Assembly (NCBI GenBank): GCA_030432255.1
Contig: JAUIHS010000013.1
Coordinates: 55,693 to 119,692, forward strand
Direction of reading: 5' to 3'
Length of the DNA stretch: 64,000 nucleotides
Source of the DNA: Phycisphaerae bacterium
Lineage (GTDB): Bacteria > Planctomycetota > Phycisphaerae > Phycisphaerales > UBA1924
Below the pieces are notes generated by a model. It was not told where the DNA came from. It searched no databases and worked only from the letters and a program-made list of their open reading frames with translations. This document shows, piece by piece, positions 41,160-49,284 of this stretch (the stretch's first letter is position 1; every line of letters begins with the position of its first letter). A program made the translations under genes and the position numbers.

Positions 41160-41909
41160 ATGTCGACGGACGGAAAGACAACACTGACGGTTTCCGGGGG
41201 CGTGGCGCGACTGACGCTGGAACGGGAGGAGAAGCGCAATGCGCTCTCGATCCCGTTGCTGCATTCCATGCACGAGCAACTGGATGAACTGGCGGCCCAT
41301 GACGGCGTGTCGGTATGTGTGCTGACGGGCGCGGGGAAGTGCTTCTGCGCGGGCATGGATCTCGCGGCCATCCTGGATGAGCCGGGCGCGGCCGCGGAGT
41401 TACTCTCCTCGCTGGCCGAAGCGACGCTGAAGCTGCGGGCCCTGCCGATGGTGATTGTCGGTTCGGTACACGGCGCGGCGATCGGTGGTGGATGCGGACT
41501 GACCGCGGTGTGCGACCTTGCGGTGACACACCCGGACGCGAAGCTGGGGTACCCGGAGGTGGACCTCGGTGTCTGTCCGGCGGTGGTGGCGCCATGGCTG
41601 GTCGAATCGATCGGCGCCGGTGCAGCGCGGCGGATCATGCTGCAGGGCGGATTGATGTCGGGCGAGCGGGCGTATGAACTGGGGCTGGTGTCGCACCTCG
41701 TGCCGCGGGAGGAGATGGACACGACGGTGAACACCATCGTGGAGCGTCTGAGCGCAGCGGGCCCGAAGGCTCTGGCGGCAACGAAGCGCCTGCTGAACGA
41801 GTTGCCGGGTGAAGGCCTGGCGGCCGCGGTGCGCAAGGGCGCGAAGATATCGGCGGAGGTGGTTGCGGGAGCGGAGGCTCAGGAGAGGCTCAGGCGGCGC
41901 AGAGCCTAG
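41160..41909 (+). CDS. Enoyl-CoA hydratase, probable methylglutaconyl-CoA hydratase
   Basis: A 249-residue crotonase-family hydratase. It has FCAGMDLAAIL and VHGAAIGGGCGLTAVCDLAV (oxyanion hole), and LGYPEVDLGVCPAVVAPWLV with catalytic Glu133. The EV.LG..PAV..P..V..IG pattern is that of LiuC-type 3-methylglutaconyl-CoA hydratases. This fits its position two genes after HMG-CoA lyase, since the hydratase makes the lyase substrate. The ATG at 41160 is preferred over the GTG at 41148, which lies directly after GGAG. The genes are 28 nt apart. Confidence 0.85.
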   Translation: MSTDGKTTLTVSGGVARLTLEREEKRNALSIPLLHSMHEQLDELAAHDGVSVCVLTGAGKCFCAGMDLAAILDEPGAAAELLSSLAEATLKLRALPMVIVGSVHGAAIGGGCGLTAVCDLAVTHPDAKLGYPEVDLGVCPAVVAPWLVESIGAGAARRIMLQGGLMSGERAYELGLVSHLVPREEMDTTVNTIVERLSAAGPKALAATKRLLNELPGEGLAAAVRKGAKISAEVVAGAEAQERLRRRRA

Positions 41910-41914
41910 GCTCT

Positions 41915-42028
41915 GCTGAGGTTGGAAATTGGAGCTTGGAGACTGGAGCTTGGCGCAAGCGTAGTTCGACCTGCTTCAAGCCACAAGCCACAAGCTACAA
42001 GCCACAACCTCGCGCAGCGCCACAAGCT
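41915..42028. repeat. Simple repeat island downstream of the RT gene
   Basis: TTGGAAATTGGAGCTTGGAG, GCTTGGCGCAAGCG and then CAAGCCACAAGCCACAAGC-type units, ending CACAAGCTTCAATCTCGCGC. The CTTGGCGCAAGCG element also occurs on both sides of the candidate RNA at 42944-43258. Confidence 0.7.
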
Positions 42029-42916
42029 TCAATCTCGCGCAGCGCGGATCATCGTCTGCAATGCCTTCCAACCTCGCAGTTGTTCTTCCGTCAGTGAAGC
42101 GCGGCCGCGGGTTCGGAGTCGGTGTTCGATGGCTCGGAGTTTTCGACGCGTCTCGCGGGGAAGGTTGGCGGTGTCGTTGACGACGAGGCCGGTGACGGTC
42201 TGGCGCTGGTAGAAGTGGCGGACGCTGGTTTTGCGGCGACCGTGAATGAAGTAACCGTGGCAGTTGGCGATGTACTTCACGTTGGAGATCATGTCGCCGA
42301 TCATCGATCCCGTGGGTGTGCTGGTCCACGAGATGGTGATGTCATCGGCATAGCGGGTGTAGCGTGCGCCGGCGGCATCGGTGCGGCGAACGATCGCGGC
42401 ATCGAACGACCAGTTCACGAGATTGCTGAGCCTTGGACTCGTGGGGGCACCGGGCGGCAGGCCGTTGTCATACGTGCAGATGCGGGTGAGAAGCGTGGCG
42501 ACATCGCGGTTCCAGCCGATGGCCCGGAAGTACCTGCGGATGCGGGCGCCATCCGTGGCCATGAAGAAGTCCCGGACATCGAGGCGGAGGACCGTCGCCT
42601 GTCGCTCGTGGAAGGCGGCGTTGGTGGCAATGGAATGGTGGGCTTCGAAGCCCGTCGCACATGGATGGGCGCGGAGACGTTTGAGGAGCCGGTGGTGGAT
42701 GCGGCGCTGGACGAACTTGAGTTGCGGGTTGGGCGCCAGGATGGTGCGTGTGCCGGCGCCGGCACGTCGCTTGGGGATCTCGAAGGCGTGGTAATCGAGG
42801 TCGACGTTGCGAAGTTGCGATTCGTCGAGGTCGAGGCGACGCATGAGTTCATGAACATTGAGCGCGGAGGGGTCGTCTTTGTCACGGGCGCCGAAGAGTT
42901 TCTTGAGGAAGGACAT
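42029..42916 (-). CDS. Retron-type reverse transcriptase
   Basis: A 295-residue reverse transcriptase. In order: the retron region-X motif NAxxH as NAAFH (99-103), motif A RLDVRDFF (111-118, catalytic Asp113), LPPGAPTSPRLSN (153-165), the catalytic YADD (189-192) in TRYADDITIS, and the retron region-Y motif VTG (241-243) in QTVTGLVVND. The C-terminus (LPRETRRKLRAIEHRLR) is the basic thumb region. NAxxH plus VTG sets retron enzymes apart from group II intron and DGR types. No fused effector domain is present. The ATG at 42916 is the natural start; the open frame before it is repeat DNA. It lies 372 nt after the E2 gene on the same strand. Confidence 0.9.
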   Translation of the reverse strand: MSFLKKLFGARDKDDPSALNVHELMRRLDLDESQLRNVDLDYHAFEIPKRRAGAGTRTILAPNPQLKFVQRRIHHRLLKRLRAHPCATGFEAHHSIATNAAFHERQATVLRLDVRDFFMATDGARIRRYFRAIGWNRDVATLLTRICTYDNGLPPGAPTSPRLSNLVNWSFDAAIVRRTDAAGARYTRYADDITISWTSTPTGSMIGDMISNVKYIANCHGYFIHGRRKTSVRHFYQRQTVTGLVVNDTANLPRETRRKLRAIEHRLRTRGRASLTEEQLRGWKALQTMIRAARD

Positions 42917-42943
42917 TGGAGGTTGGAGGTTGGAGGTTGGAGG
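42917..42943. repeat. (GGAGGTT)n repeat abutting the RT start codon
   Basis: Tandem GGTTGGA units directly before the RT ATG. On the RT's RNA strand they read CCTCCAACCTCCAACCTCCA, so there is no Shine-Dalgarno site. Confidence 0.75.
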
Positions 42944-43258
42944 TTGGCGCAAGCGTGGGATGGCGCTGAGTGTCGCTCGAACGCGTGCGCCAACCCGCAA
43001 GCTTCAAGCCACGACCTTCTAAAGAACAGGCGCTTCGGAGCGAAGCGCCTGCCCGCGTTCTGCACGTTGATGCGATCAACGTCGCTGTGTCTGGAGTCGG
43101 AGTGGCCCGACCCGGCCGACGAAGCATCGGCCTTCACTCTGCATTTGAGTGACGCCAGAACGATATGTCCATGGTCGGGGATGGGCGACGGTAGTGCAAG
43201 TGGATGGGTTGGCGGGGAGCGGGGAGTGGGGAGCGAGGCGCTTCGGCGCTTGCGCCAA
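42944..43258 (-). ncRNA. Candidate retron msr-msd RNA
   Basis: Directly upstream of the RT gene. On the RT strand it begins TTGGCGCAAGCG (43258-43247) and ends CGCTTGCGCCAA (42955-42944), a perfect 12-nt inverted repeat in the a1/a2 position. Inside are three stem-loops: GGCCGA...TCGGCC (43132-43114), ACGTTGAT-CGC-ATCAACGT (about 43082-43064) and CAGGCGCTTCG-CTC-CGAAGCGCCTG (43051-43027, 11 perfect pairs). The last is followed by TTCTTT and could instead be the terminator of the E2 operon. The 12-nt arms also resemble interspersed simple repeats, so the assignment is tentative. Confidence 0.4.
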
Positions 43259-43288
43259 GCTTCAAGCCACAACCTTCTCACGAAGGCT

Positions 43289-44665
43289 TCATCCCCTCGC
43301 TGGCGTCATCAACTCATCGGGACGCTGGAGCAGTTCCATGATGTACGCCAGGCAACGCGCGGCATCGGCGCCGTCTACGGAGCGGTGGTCACATGTGAGA
43401 CTCAGCGGCAACAACTTGGCAACGCGGATGGCGCCGCGGTCGGCAACCACGCCCTCGCGGACGCGGCCCACCGCGAGAATGCCGACCTCGGGATAGTTGA
43501 TGATCGGTGTTGCAAAGCGACCGGCGTAGGAACCGACGTTGCTGATGGTGAACGTCGATCCGCTGAGGCGCTCGCGCGGGATGGAGCGGTCGCGGGTCAT
43601 GCGGGCAATCTCGCTGATGTTGCGTCCGATCTCGAGGATGCCGAGGGCGTCGGCATTCGGAATCACCGGAACGCTCAGGCCCTGCTCCGTGTCGGTGGCA
43701 ATGCCGAGGTGTACGAAGCTGTGGCGGTAAATCTGTTCGGCTTCGTCGTCGACAGTTGCGTTCAGCATCGGGAACCGCTTCATCGCGCGGCACACGGCGG
43801 ACGCGACGAAAGGCAGGTAGGAGATCTTCTCGCCGGAAGCGGCGCTGAGGCGCTTGCGGGTGGCGTCGACTTCGGTGACGTCCGCTTCGTCCATCACGCT
43901 GAAGTGCACCGCGTTGTCGACGGATTGACGCAGACGGTTGGCGATGGTGCGGCGGACGCCGCGGAAGGGAATGACCTGCGAGTCGCCGGCGGGCACGAGA
44001 ACGGGCGGGCGTGACACGACTTCCTGCTGCGGCACGGTGGTCGCGAGGTCCGGTGAGCGACGCGCTGCGGGCGCTGGTGTCGGAGCGGCCGGCGCGGGCT
44101 CCGACTGGGGACGCGCGGCGGGTTGGGCGGGTGCGGCGGTGCCACCTTCGGCCGCGGCACGGACATCGCGATCGGTGACGCGTCCGGCGATGCCGGAGCC
44201 GGAGACGGTATTGATGTCGATGCCGAGATCGCGTGCGAGTCTGCGGACGGCGGGTGTTGCGAGGACCTTGCCCTTGGCTGCGGAGACGCTGGCCATTTCG
44301 GAGAGCGAGCCGACGACGGTTCCGGCATCTTCGCGTTCTTCGGCGGCCCCGGCTGGCGCCGGTGCGGGAGCGGCGGCGGGCTGTGCCGGCGCGGCGCTGC
44401 CGTTGCCACCTTCGCGGACGTAGGTCCATGCGGGCTCACCGACCTTGAGGATATCGCCGGGGTTTCCGAAGAGTTCGTCGATGGTACCGGAGCGCGGGCT
44501 GGGGACCTCGACGAGTGCCTTGTCGGTTTCCATCTCGGCGACGGTCTGATGTTCCTCGACGGTTTCGCCGGGACTGACCTTCCACGAGATGAGTTCGGCT
44601 TCGTGGACGCCTTCGCCGAGGTCGGGAAGGATGAAGACATTGGGATCGGACGACGTATGGGCCAT
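43289..44665 (-). CDS. Branched-chain 2-oxoacid dehydrogenase E2, dihydrolipoamide acyltransferase
   Basis: A 458-residue E2 component. The lipoyl domain (residues about 9-85) has the lipoylation site Lys49 in EMETDKALVEV. After an Ala/Pro-rich linker comes a peripheral-subunit-binding domain (VLATPAVRRLARDLGIDINT, then GSGIAGRVTDRD). A second linker leads to the acyltransferase core, which ends with LPLSLTCDHRSVDGADAARC; the His of DHRxxDG is catalytic. It moves the acyl group from lipoate to CoA. One lipoyl domain and its place behind E1alpha/E1beta fit a branched-chain complex, though pyruvate cannot be excluded. No E3 gene is in the window. Confidence 0.92.
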   Translation of the reverse strand: MAHTSSDPNVFILPDLGEGVHEAELISWKVSPGETVEEHQTVAEMETDKALVEVPSPRSGTIDELFGNPGDILKVGEPAWTYVREGGNGSAAPAQPAAAPAPAPAGAAEEREDAGTVVGSLSEMASVSAAKGKVLATPAVRRLARDLGIDINTVSGSGIAGRVTDRDVRAAAEGGTAAPAQPAARPQSEPAPAAPTPAPAARRSPDLATTVPQQEVVSRPPVLVPAGDSQVIPFRGVRRTIANRLRQSVDNAVHFSVMDEADVTEVDATRKRLSAASGEKISYLPFVASAVCRAMKRFPMLNATVDDEAEQIYRHSFVHLGIATDTEQGLSVPVIPNADALGILEIGRNISEIARMTRDRSIPRERLSGSTFTISNVGSYAGRFATPIINYPEVGILAVGRVREGVVADRGAIRVAKLLPLSLTCDHRSVDGADAARCLAYIMELLQRPDELMTPARG

Positions 44666-44738
44666 GACTCAGGGCTCGTGATTCAGGGTGGTGTTGCGGG
44701 TCAGGAACTCGACATCGGGAGAGAGGGCGGGAGTGGCG

Positions 44739-45713
44739 TCAGTACGCCGCGCATTCCATGACGCCCGCGGCGATGCGCTTGGCGTCGGGAAGGTAATCGA
44801 GTTCGAGCTTGTAATAGGGCATGACGGTATCAAAGCCGGCAACGCGCTGGACGGGCGCCTCGAGGTGCAGGAAGCAGTGTTCCTGGATCAGCGTGGCGAG
44901 TTCAGCGCCGAAGCCGCAGGTGCGGGGTGCTTCGTGAACGATGACGCAGCGCCCGGTCTTGCTGACGGACTCGACGATGGTATCGACATCGATGGGGTAG
45001 ATCGTGCGCATGTCGATGAGTTCGATGGAGAGGTCCTCGGGGAGGTTGTCCATGGCCTCGATGCACTGGAGGACGGTGGCGCCCCAGGAGATGACAGTGA
45101 GGTCGGTGCCTTCCTCGACGATCTTGGCCTTGCCGATCGGGACGGTGTATTCGTCTTCCGGCACTTCCTCGCGGAACGCACGGTAGATGCGCTTGGGCTC
45201 GAAGTAGATGACGGGATCGGGATCGCGGATGGCGCTGATGAGCATGCCCTTGGCGTCGTAGGGTGTCGAGGGCATGACGACCTTGAGGCCGGGGGTGTGG
45301 GCGTAGATCGCCTCGGGCGAATCGGAGTGCAGTTCGGGAGCGTGGATACCGCCGCCGACGGGGACGCGCACTGTCATGGGGATGGTCACGGCGCCGCGGG
45401 AGCGGGTGCGGTAGCGGGCGGCGTGGTTGGTGAGCTGGTCGTAGGCGGGTCCGAGGAAGCCTTCGAACTGGATCTCGGGCACGGGACGGAGGCCGCCCAT
45501 GGCGAGACCGATGGCGCTCCCCATGATGCCGGATTCGGCGAGGGGCGTATCAACGACGCGATCAGCGCCGAAGCGGGCCTGGAGACCCTCGGTCACGCGG
45601 AAGACGCCGCCGTTCTTGCCGACGTCTTCGCCGAGGAGGATGACGCGGCTGTCCGCTTCCATTTCCTGTGTGAGCGCCAGGTTGATGGCCTGGACCAGTG
45701 TGAGATTCGCCAT
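44739..45713 (-). CDS. 2-oxoacid dehydrogenase E1 beta subunit
   Basis: A 324-residue E1beta, the usual length. It shows LGEDVGKNGGVFRVTEGLQ, FGADRVVDTPLAESGIMGSA, VPEIQFEGFLGPAYDQLTNH, PVGGGIHAPELHSDSPEAIY and DMRTIYPIDVDTIVESVSKT. With E1alpha it decarboxylates 2-oxoacids using thiamine diphosphate and passes the acyl group to E2. The LAESGI and GGGIHAPELHSDS stretches are typical of branched-chain or mixed-specificity bacterial enzymes. It lies between the small 94-residue protein and E2 in one operon. Confidence 0.92.
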   Translation of the reverse strand: MANLTLVQAINLALTQEMEADSRVILLGEDVGKNGGVFRVTEGLQARFGADRVVDTPLAESGIMGSAIGLAMGGLRPVPEIQFEGFLGPAYDQLTNHAARYRTRSRGAVTIPMTVRVPVGGGIHAPELHSDSPEAIYAHTPGLKVVMPSTPYDAKGMLISAIRDPDPVIYFEPKRIYRAFREEVPEDEYTVPIGKAKIVEEGTDLTVISWGATVLQCIEAMDNLPEDLSIELIDMRTIYPIDVDTIVESVSKTGRCVIVHEAPRTCGFGAELATLIQEHCFLHLEAPVQRVAGFDTVMPYYKLELDYLPDAKRIAAGVMECAAY

Positions 45714-45753
45714 GGTTCTTTCTCTGTCAAAGCCGACGGCTGTCGGCGGTTGT

Positions 45754-46038
45754 TCATCCCATCATCGCGGCGGCGGCAGCGGCCCCGCCCTCATCTGCCT
45801 GATCGTCATCCGCGGGTGGTGCGTATCCGATCAGTCCGTCGGGCATGCCCATGTTGAGGAGTTCGGCGGTTTCGTCGATGTGTGTGCGGGTCTTGATGAC
45901 GCACACGGTGCTTCCCCAGGCCACTTCGTGCTTCAGGCAGATGAGCGTGACGCCCTTCTTGCCTTCGGTCACGACCTTGACGTGGACCGGATTGATCCAG
46001 TGCACCTTGTCCTTGATGTCGACGATTCGAACGAGCAT
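45754..46038 (-). CDS. Small conserved-looking protein inside the E1/E2 operon
   Basis: A 94-residue protein: MLVRIVDIKDKVHWINPVHV, then VTEGKKGVTLICLKHEVAWG, IKTRTHIDETAELLNMGMPD and an acidic, Ala-rich tail ending AAAAAMMG. The WINP..VKVV..G...TLI and the following segment vaguely recall FlbD-like small proteins, but I am not confident. It starts 18 nt after the E1alpha stop and ends 40 nt before E1beta, so it is translated with the complex. The split of E1alpha from E1beta by a small gene is unusual. Confidence 0.6.
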   Translation of the reverse strand: MLVRIVDIKDKVHWINPVHVKVVTEGKKGVTLICLKHEVAWGSTVCVIKTRTHIDETAELLNMGMPDGLIGYAPPADDDQADEGGAAAAAAMMG

Positions 46039-46056
46039 GGTTGGCGACGGTCTTTC

Positions 46057-47178
46057 TCAAGCGTGCGTCTGCAGGCCCTCCTGCTGCGGGTGGGTACCGA
46101 GTGAACTTGTGCGCAGGGTCTGCTTCTGCTCGATCAACTGGCCGTTCAATTCGGCGAAGGTGTAGTCGAAAATGTCGTCGGTGGTCGGCTTGTCGATGCC
46201 CTCGGCCTTCTTCACGACCGCGTCCACGACCTCCTTGGCCTTCGCTTCCAGTTCCTTCTGCTTCGACTCGCTCCAGAGGTCCTTGGACTCGAGGTACTTG
46301 CGGGTCCGGATGAGCGGATCGCGCCCGACCCACGCCTCGACCTCTTCGGGATCGCGATAGCGACGGGCGTCGTCCGCGGTGGTGTGGTCGCCGAGTCGAT
46401 AAGTGAGTGACTCGATGAAGGTGGGCTGGTTCTCCTTCACGGCGCGGTTGATGGCATCCTTGACGACCTTGTAGCTCGCGAAGATGTCGTTGCCGTCGAT
46501 CTGGAAGCAGGGCATGCCGTAGGCGAGACCCTTCTGAGCGAAGGTCTCTGAGCCGGTCTGGATGGAACTCGGAACGGAGATGGCCCAGCGGTTGTTCTGG
46601 CAGAAGAAGATGACGGGGAGCTTGAGCGCGGAGGCGAAGTTCAGTGCTTCGTGCACATCGCCCTCGGAGGTGGCGCCGTCGCCGAAGAAGGTGATGGCGA
46701 CGCGGTCCTCGCCGCGATACTTCCCGGCCCACGCCAGTCCCGCTGCGTGCAGCGGGTGGGTGCCGATCGGAATCGAGATGGGGAGGATATTGACACCATC
46801 GGGGATCTGGTTGCCGCGTTCGTCGCCCATCCAGTGCAGGAGGATCTTCTCCATGGGCAGGCCATTGAGGAAGAGCGCGAGGTTTTCGCGGTAGCAGGGC
46901 ACGAGCCAGGCTTCGGGGTTGTGCTGGCGGATGGCGTAGCCCGCGCCGGCGGGGCCGGCTTCCTGCCCCTTGTTCTGCGGGTAGGTCCCCATGCGTCCGG
47001 AGCGCTGGAGTTTGAAGGCGATCTCGTCGTAATGGCGGGAGATGGTCATCTGCTCGTAGAGGAAGATGACCTCATCGTCCTTGAGCGTGCCGCGAGCGAG
47101 TCGCTCGTCAAGCTTGCCATTCTCATCGAGGATCTGGAGGTACTCGATCTTGGCTGTGTAGGCGGTTTTTTTGGGCAT
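46057..47178 (-). CDS. 2-oxoacid dehydrogenase E1 alpha subunit
   Basis: A 373-residue E1alpha with the thiamine-diphosphate motif GDGATSEGDVHEALNFASAL ending LPVIFFCQNN (about 166-197). Other marks are GTYPQNKGQEAGPAGAGYAI near residue 65, PIGTHPLHAAGLAWAGKYRG and the phosphorylation-loop-like YRLGDHTTADDARRYRD. It forms a heterotetramer with E1beta and carries out the decarboxylation step. The C-terminus is extended and Gln-rich (IEQKQTLRTSSLGTHPQQEG). The SRHYDEIAFKLQRSGRMGTY start resembles the branched-chain and acetoin-type subfamily. Confidence 0.92.
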   Translation of the reverse strand: MPKKTAYTAKIEYLQILDENGKLDERLARGTLKDDEVIFLYEQMTISRHYDEIAFKLQRSGRMGTYPQNKGQEAGPAGAGYAIRQHNPEAWLVPCYRENLALFLNGLPMEKILLHWMGDERGNQIPDGVNILPISIPIGTHPLHAAGLAWAGKYRGEDRVAITFFGDGATSEGDVHEALNFASALKLPVIFFCQNNRWAISVPSSIQTGSETFAQKGLAYGMPCFQIDGNDIFASYKVVKDAINRAVKENQPTFIESLTYRLGDHTTADDARRYRDPEEVEAWVGRDPLIRTRKYLESKDLWSESKQKELEAKAKEVVDAVVKKAEGIDKPTTDDIFDYTFAELNGQLIEQKQTLRTSSLGTHPQQEGLQTHA

Positions 47179-47184
47179 TGGTCT

Positions 47185-47225
47185 TAGTGGGTTAGGTGTT
47201 GGGTATCAGGGGTTGGGAGTGGGAA
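47185..47225. repeat. Simple repeat GGTTAGGTGTTGGGTATC
   Basis: Short GTTAGGTGTTGGGTATCAGG-type units between the acyl-CoA dehydrogenase and E1alpha genes. They belong to the same class of G-rich islands as elsewhere. Confidence 0.5.
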
Positions 47226-47243
47226 GACGCAACGACCCCTCGA

Positions 47244-49229
47244 TCAGGTCTGCGCGTGCACGTCGCCCGGGAACTGCTTGATGCCGTTCTGGTCGAGGAC
47301 GCGCCCGGTGCCCTTGGCGGTGGGGCTGCGCTCGGGGATGGAGAAGAGGTTGTTGGGCATGGCGTCGTTGTGCGCGATCGCGGCGGCCGCTGCGGTGCGC
47401 ATCGATTCGTCCGCATTATCGCGCAGAGCGCGCCAGTTCTCGCGGATCCAGACTTCCGCCATGTCGAGGAAGTGGATCGCGGCGGTGCGATCACGATCAA
47501 ACTCGGCACCCTCCTCACCGGCCCGGATCTGACGATCGAGGCGGCTCAGAGTGCAGAGCATGGCGTGGATATAGATGGCGTTGTCAGCGACGCGGGCCTG
47601 CACGACCTGGCGGTCGAGGATCGCGGCCTGGTTGTCCTTGCTCGCGACCTTGAACTGATGACTGTGCTCGCGCACAAGGCGGGAGATCTTCTCGGCGTAG
47701 CCGGCCAGCGAGGGGTGCACCTTGGTGATCCGCGGCGGGGCGGGCTTGAGGCCGGCGAAGAGTTGGAGGCCGAGGGGTACGGCGCGGGCCATGACTGGCC
47801 CGTTGAACATGTTCCGCGCGATGCGTGAGAAGTTGCTGCCGAAGCCTTCTTCGTTGTTCCAGCCGACGGCATTCAGAACGGCGACCATCTGCTCGGCGAG
47901 GGCCTTGCCGCCGTAGCCGAAGATGAAGGACTGCATCACCTCGTTGGCGCCTTCGACGATGAGGTTGATGCGGCTGTCCCGGAACATGCGCTCCACTTCG
48001 TTCTCTGTCATGTAGCCTTCGCCGCCCATGATCTGCATGGCGTCGTTGACCACGCGCCAGCCCATTTCGGAGCAGAAGGTCTTGCAGATCGCGGTCTCGA
48101 CCATGATGTCGGCATCCTTACGATCGAGGAAGCCGGTGGTCATGTAGAGCATGGCGTCCATCGCGTAGGTGTAGGCGGCCATGCGGGCGATGCGCTGCTG
48201 GACGAGATCGAAGTCAGCCAGCGGACGCTGGAACTGGTAGCGGGTGCGCGACCACTTGATGGCCTGGTCCATGCTCTGACGCGCGGCGCCGAGCATGCCG
48301 GCGGAAAGGGTGCAGCGCCCGTAGTTGAGGCAGGTGAGCGCGACGTTCAGGCCCTTGCCCTCCTTGTGCAGAAGGTGGTCCTTGGGGACGCGGACGTTGT
48401 TGAAGCGGATACGAGCCTGCCACGTGCCGCGAATGCCGCACTTGGAGCGATTCTTCTGGAAGATCTCGACGCCTTCCATTTCGGGATGGCAGACGAGCGC
48501 GGTGACACGATCGCGTTCCTTGCCGGTCTTCGGGTCGGCAAGCTTCTGCTTGGCCATCACGGTGAAGACGGAGGAGAGAGCGCCGCTGGTGGCCCACTTC
48601 TTCTCACCGTTGAGGATGTAGTACTCGCCATCTTCTGAGAGTTCGCACCGGGTCTCCTGCCCTCCGGCATCACATCCGACGTTGGGTTCGGAGAGACAGA
48701 AAGCGGAGATCCAGTCCTTTGCGAGGCGGGGCAGCCACTCTGCCTTCTGGGTCTCGGTGCCGAAGAGCATGATGGCCTTGCAGCCGATGGACTGGTGCGC
48801 GGAGACGAGCACGGCGGTGGAGCCGCAGTACTGACCGATCTTCTCCAGCACGCGAACGTAGCTGGTCACGCCCATGCCGAGGCCGCCGAGCTCGCGCGGA
48901 ATGGTCAGGCCCATGACGCCAAGTTCGAAGAGCTTCTTCAGAACCCAGTCGGGGATCTCCTGATCCTGATCGATCTGAATGGAGGGATGCTCGTTGCGAA
49001 GGTAGTCGTCGAGCGCCGCCAGCAACTGGTCGCAGCGCGCCGTCTCCTCGGCGTCGATCGTCGGGTACGGGAAGACAAGCTCTTCGCGGATGTTGCCCCA
49101 GAAGAGGTTCTTGATGTGACCCAGCTCATCGGGGTCCGGGCCCAGGAGGATCTCGGCGTCGGCCAGCATCTGCTGGTCGCGGGCCGAAATACCCTTCATC
49201 TGCTTGAGGTCAGCCTTCACATCGGACAT
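47244..49229 (-). CDS. Acyl-CoA dehydrogenase, long form
   Basis: A 661-residue flavoprotein of the acyl-CoA dehydrogenase family. It has AFCLSEPNVGCDAGGQETRC (FAD/substrate loop), YILNGEKKWATSGALSSVFT, IRFNNVRVPKDHLLHKEGKG and the active-site region YMTENEVERMFRDSRINLIV with GANEVMQSFIFGYGG. It is longer than the usual ~390 residues: about 85 residues precede the dehydrogenase N-domain and about 200 follow the core, as in very-long-chain-type enzymes. The ATG at 49229 is preceded by GGAGAAG. Its location just before E1alpha suggests it oxidises branched acyl-CoAs, but long-chain substrates cannot be excluded. Confidence 0.88.
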   Translation of the reverse strand: MSDVKADLKQMKGISARDQQMLADAEILLGPDPDELGHIKNLFWGNIREELVFPYPTIDAEETARCDQLLAALDDYLRNEHPSIQIDQDQEIPDWVLKKLFELGVMGLTIPRELGGLGMGVTSYVRVLEKIGQYCGSTAVLVSAHQSIGCKAIMLFGTETQKAEWLPRLAKDWISAFCLSEPNVGCDAGGQETRCELSEDGEYYILNGEKKWATSGALSSVFTVMAKQKLADPKTGKERDRVTALVCHPEMEGVEIFQKNRSKCGIRGTWQARIRFNNVRVPKDHLLHKEGKGLNVALTCLNYGRCTLSAGMLGAARQSMDQAIKWSRTRYQFQRPLADFDLVQQRIARMAAYTYAMDAMLYMTTGFLDRKDADIMVETAICKTFCSEMGWRVVNDAMQIMGGEGYMTENEVERMFRDSRINLIVEGANEVMQSFIFGYGGKALAEQMVAVLNAVGWNNEEGFGSNFSRIARNMFNGPVMARAVPLGLQLFAGLKPAPPRITKVHPSLAGYAEKISRLVREHSHQFKVASKDNQAAILDRQVVQARVADNAIYIHAMLCTLSRLDRQIRAGEEGAEFDRDRTAAIHFLDMAEVWIRENWRALRDNADESMRTAAAAAIAHNDAMPNNLFSIPERSPTAKGTGRVLDQNGIKQFPGDVHAQT

Positions 49230-49284
49230 GGGTCTTCTCCAGGCGGGCCCTCCCACAACGGAAAGGGCCGGCATCAGTGTTTCG

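Noticed and set aside
43021..43055. The 11-bp hairpin as simply a terminator of the E2 operon
   Set aside because: Not excluded: it is followed by TTCTTT on the minus strand. Kept inside the candidate msr-msd because of its position between the inverted repeats, but both readings are possible.
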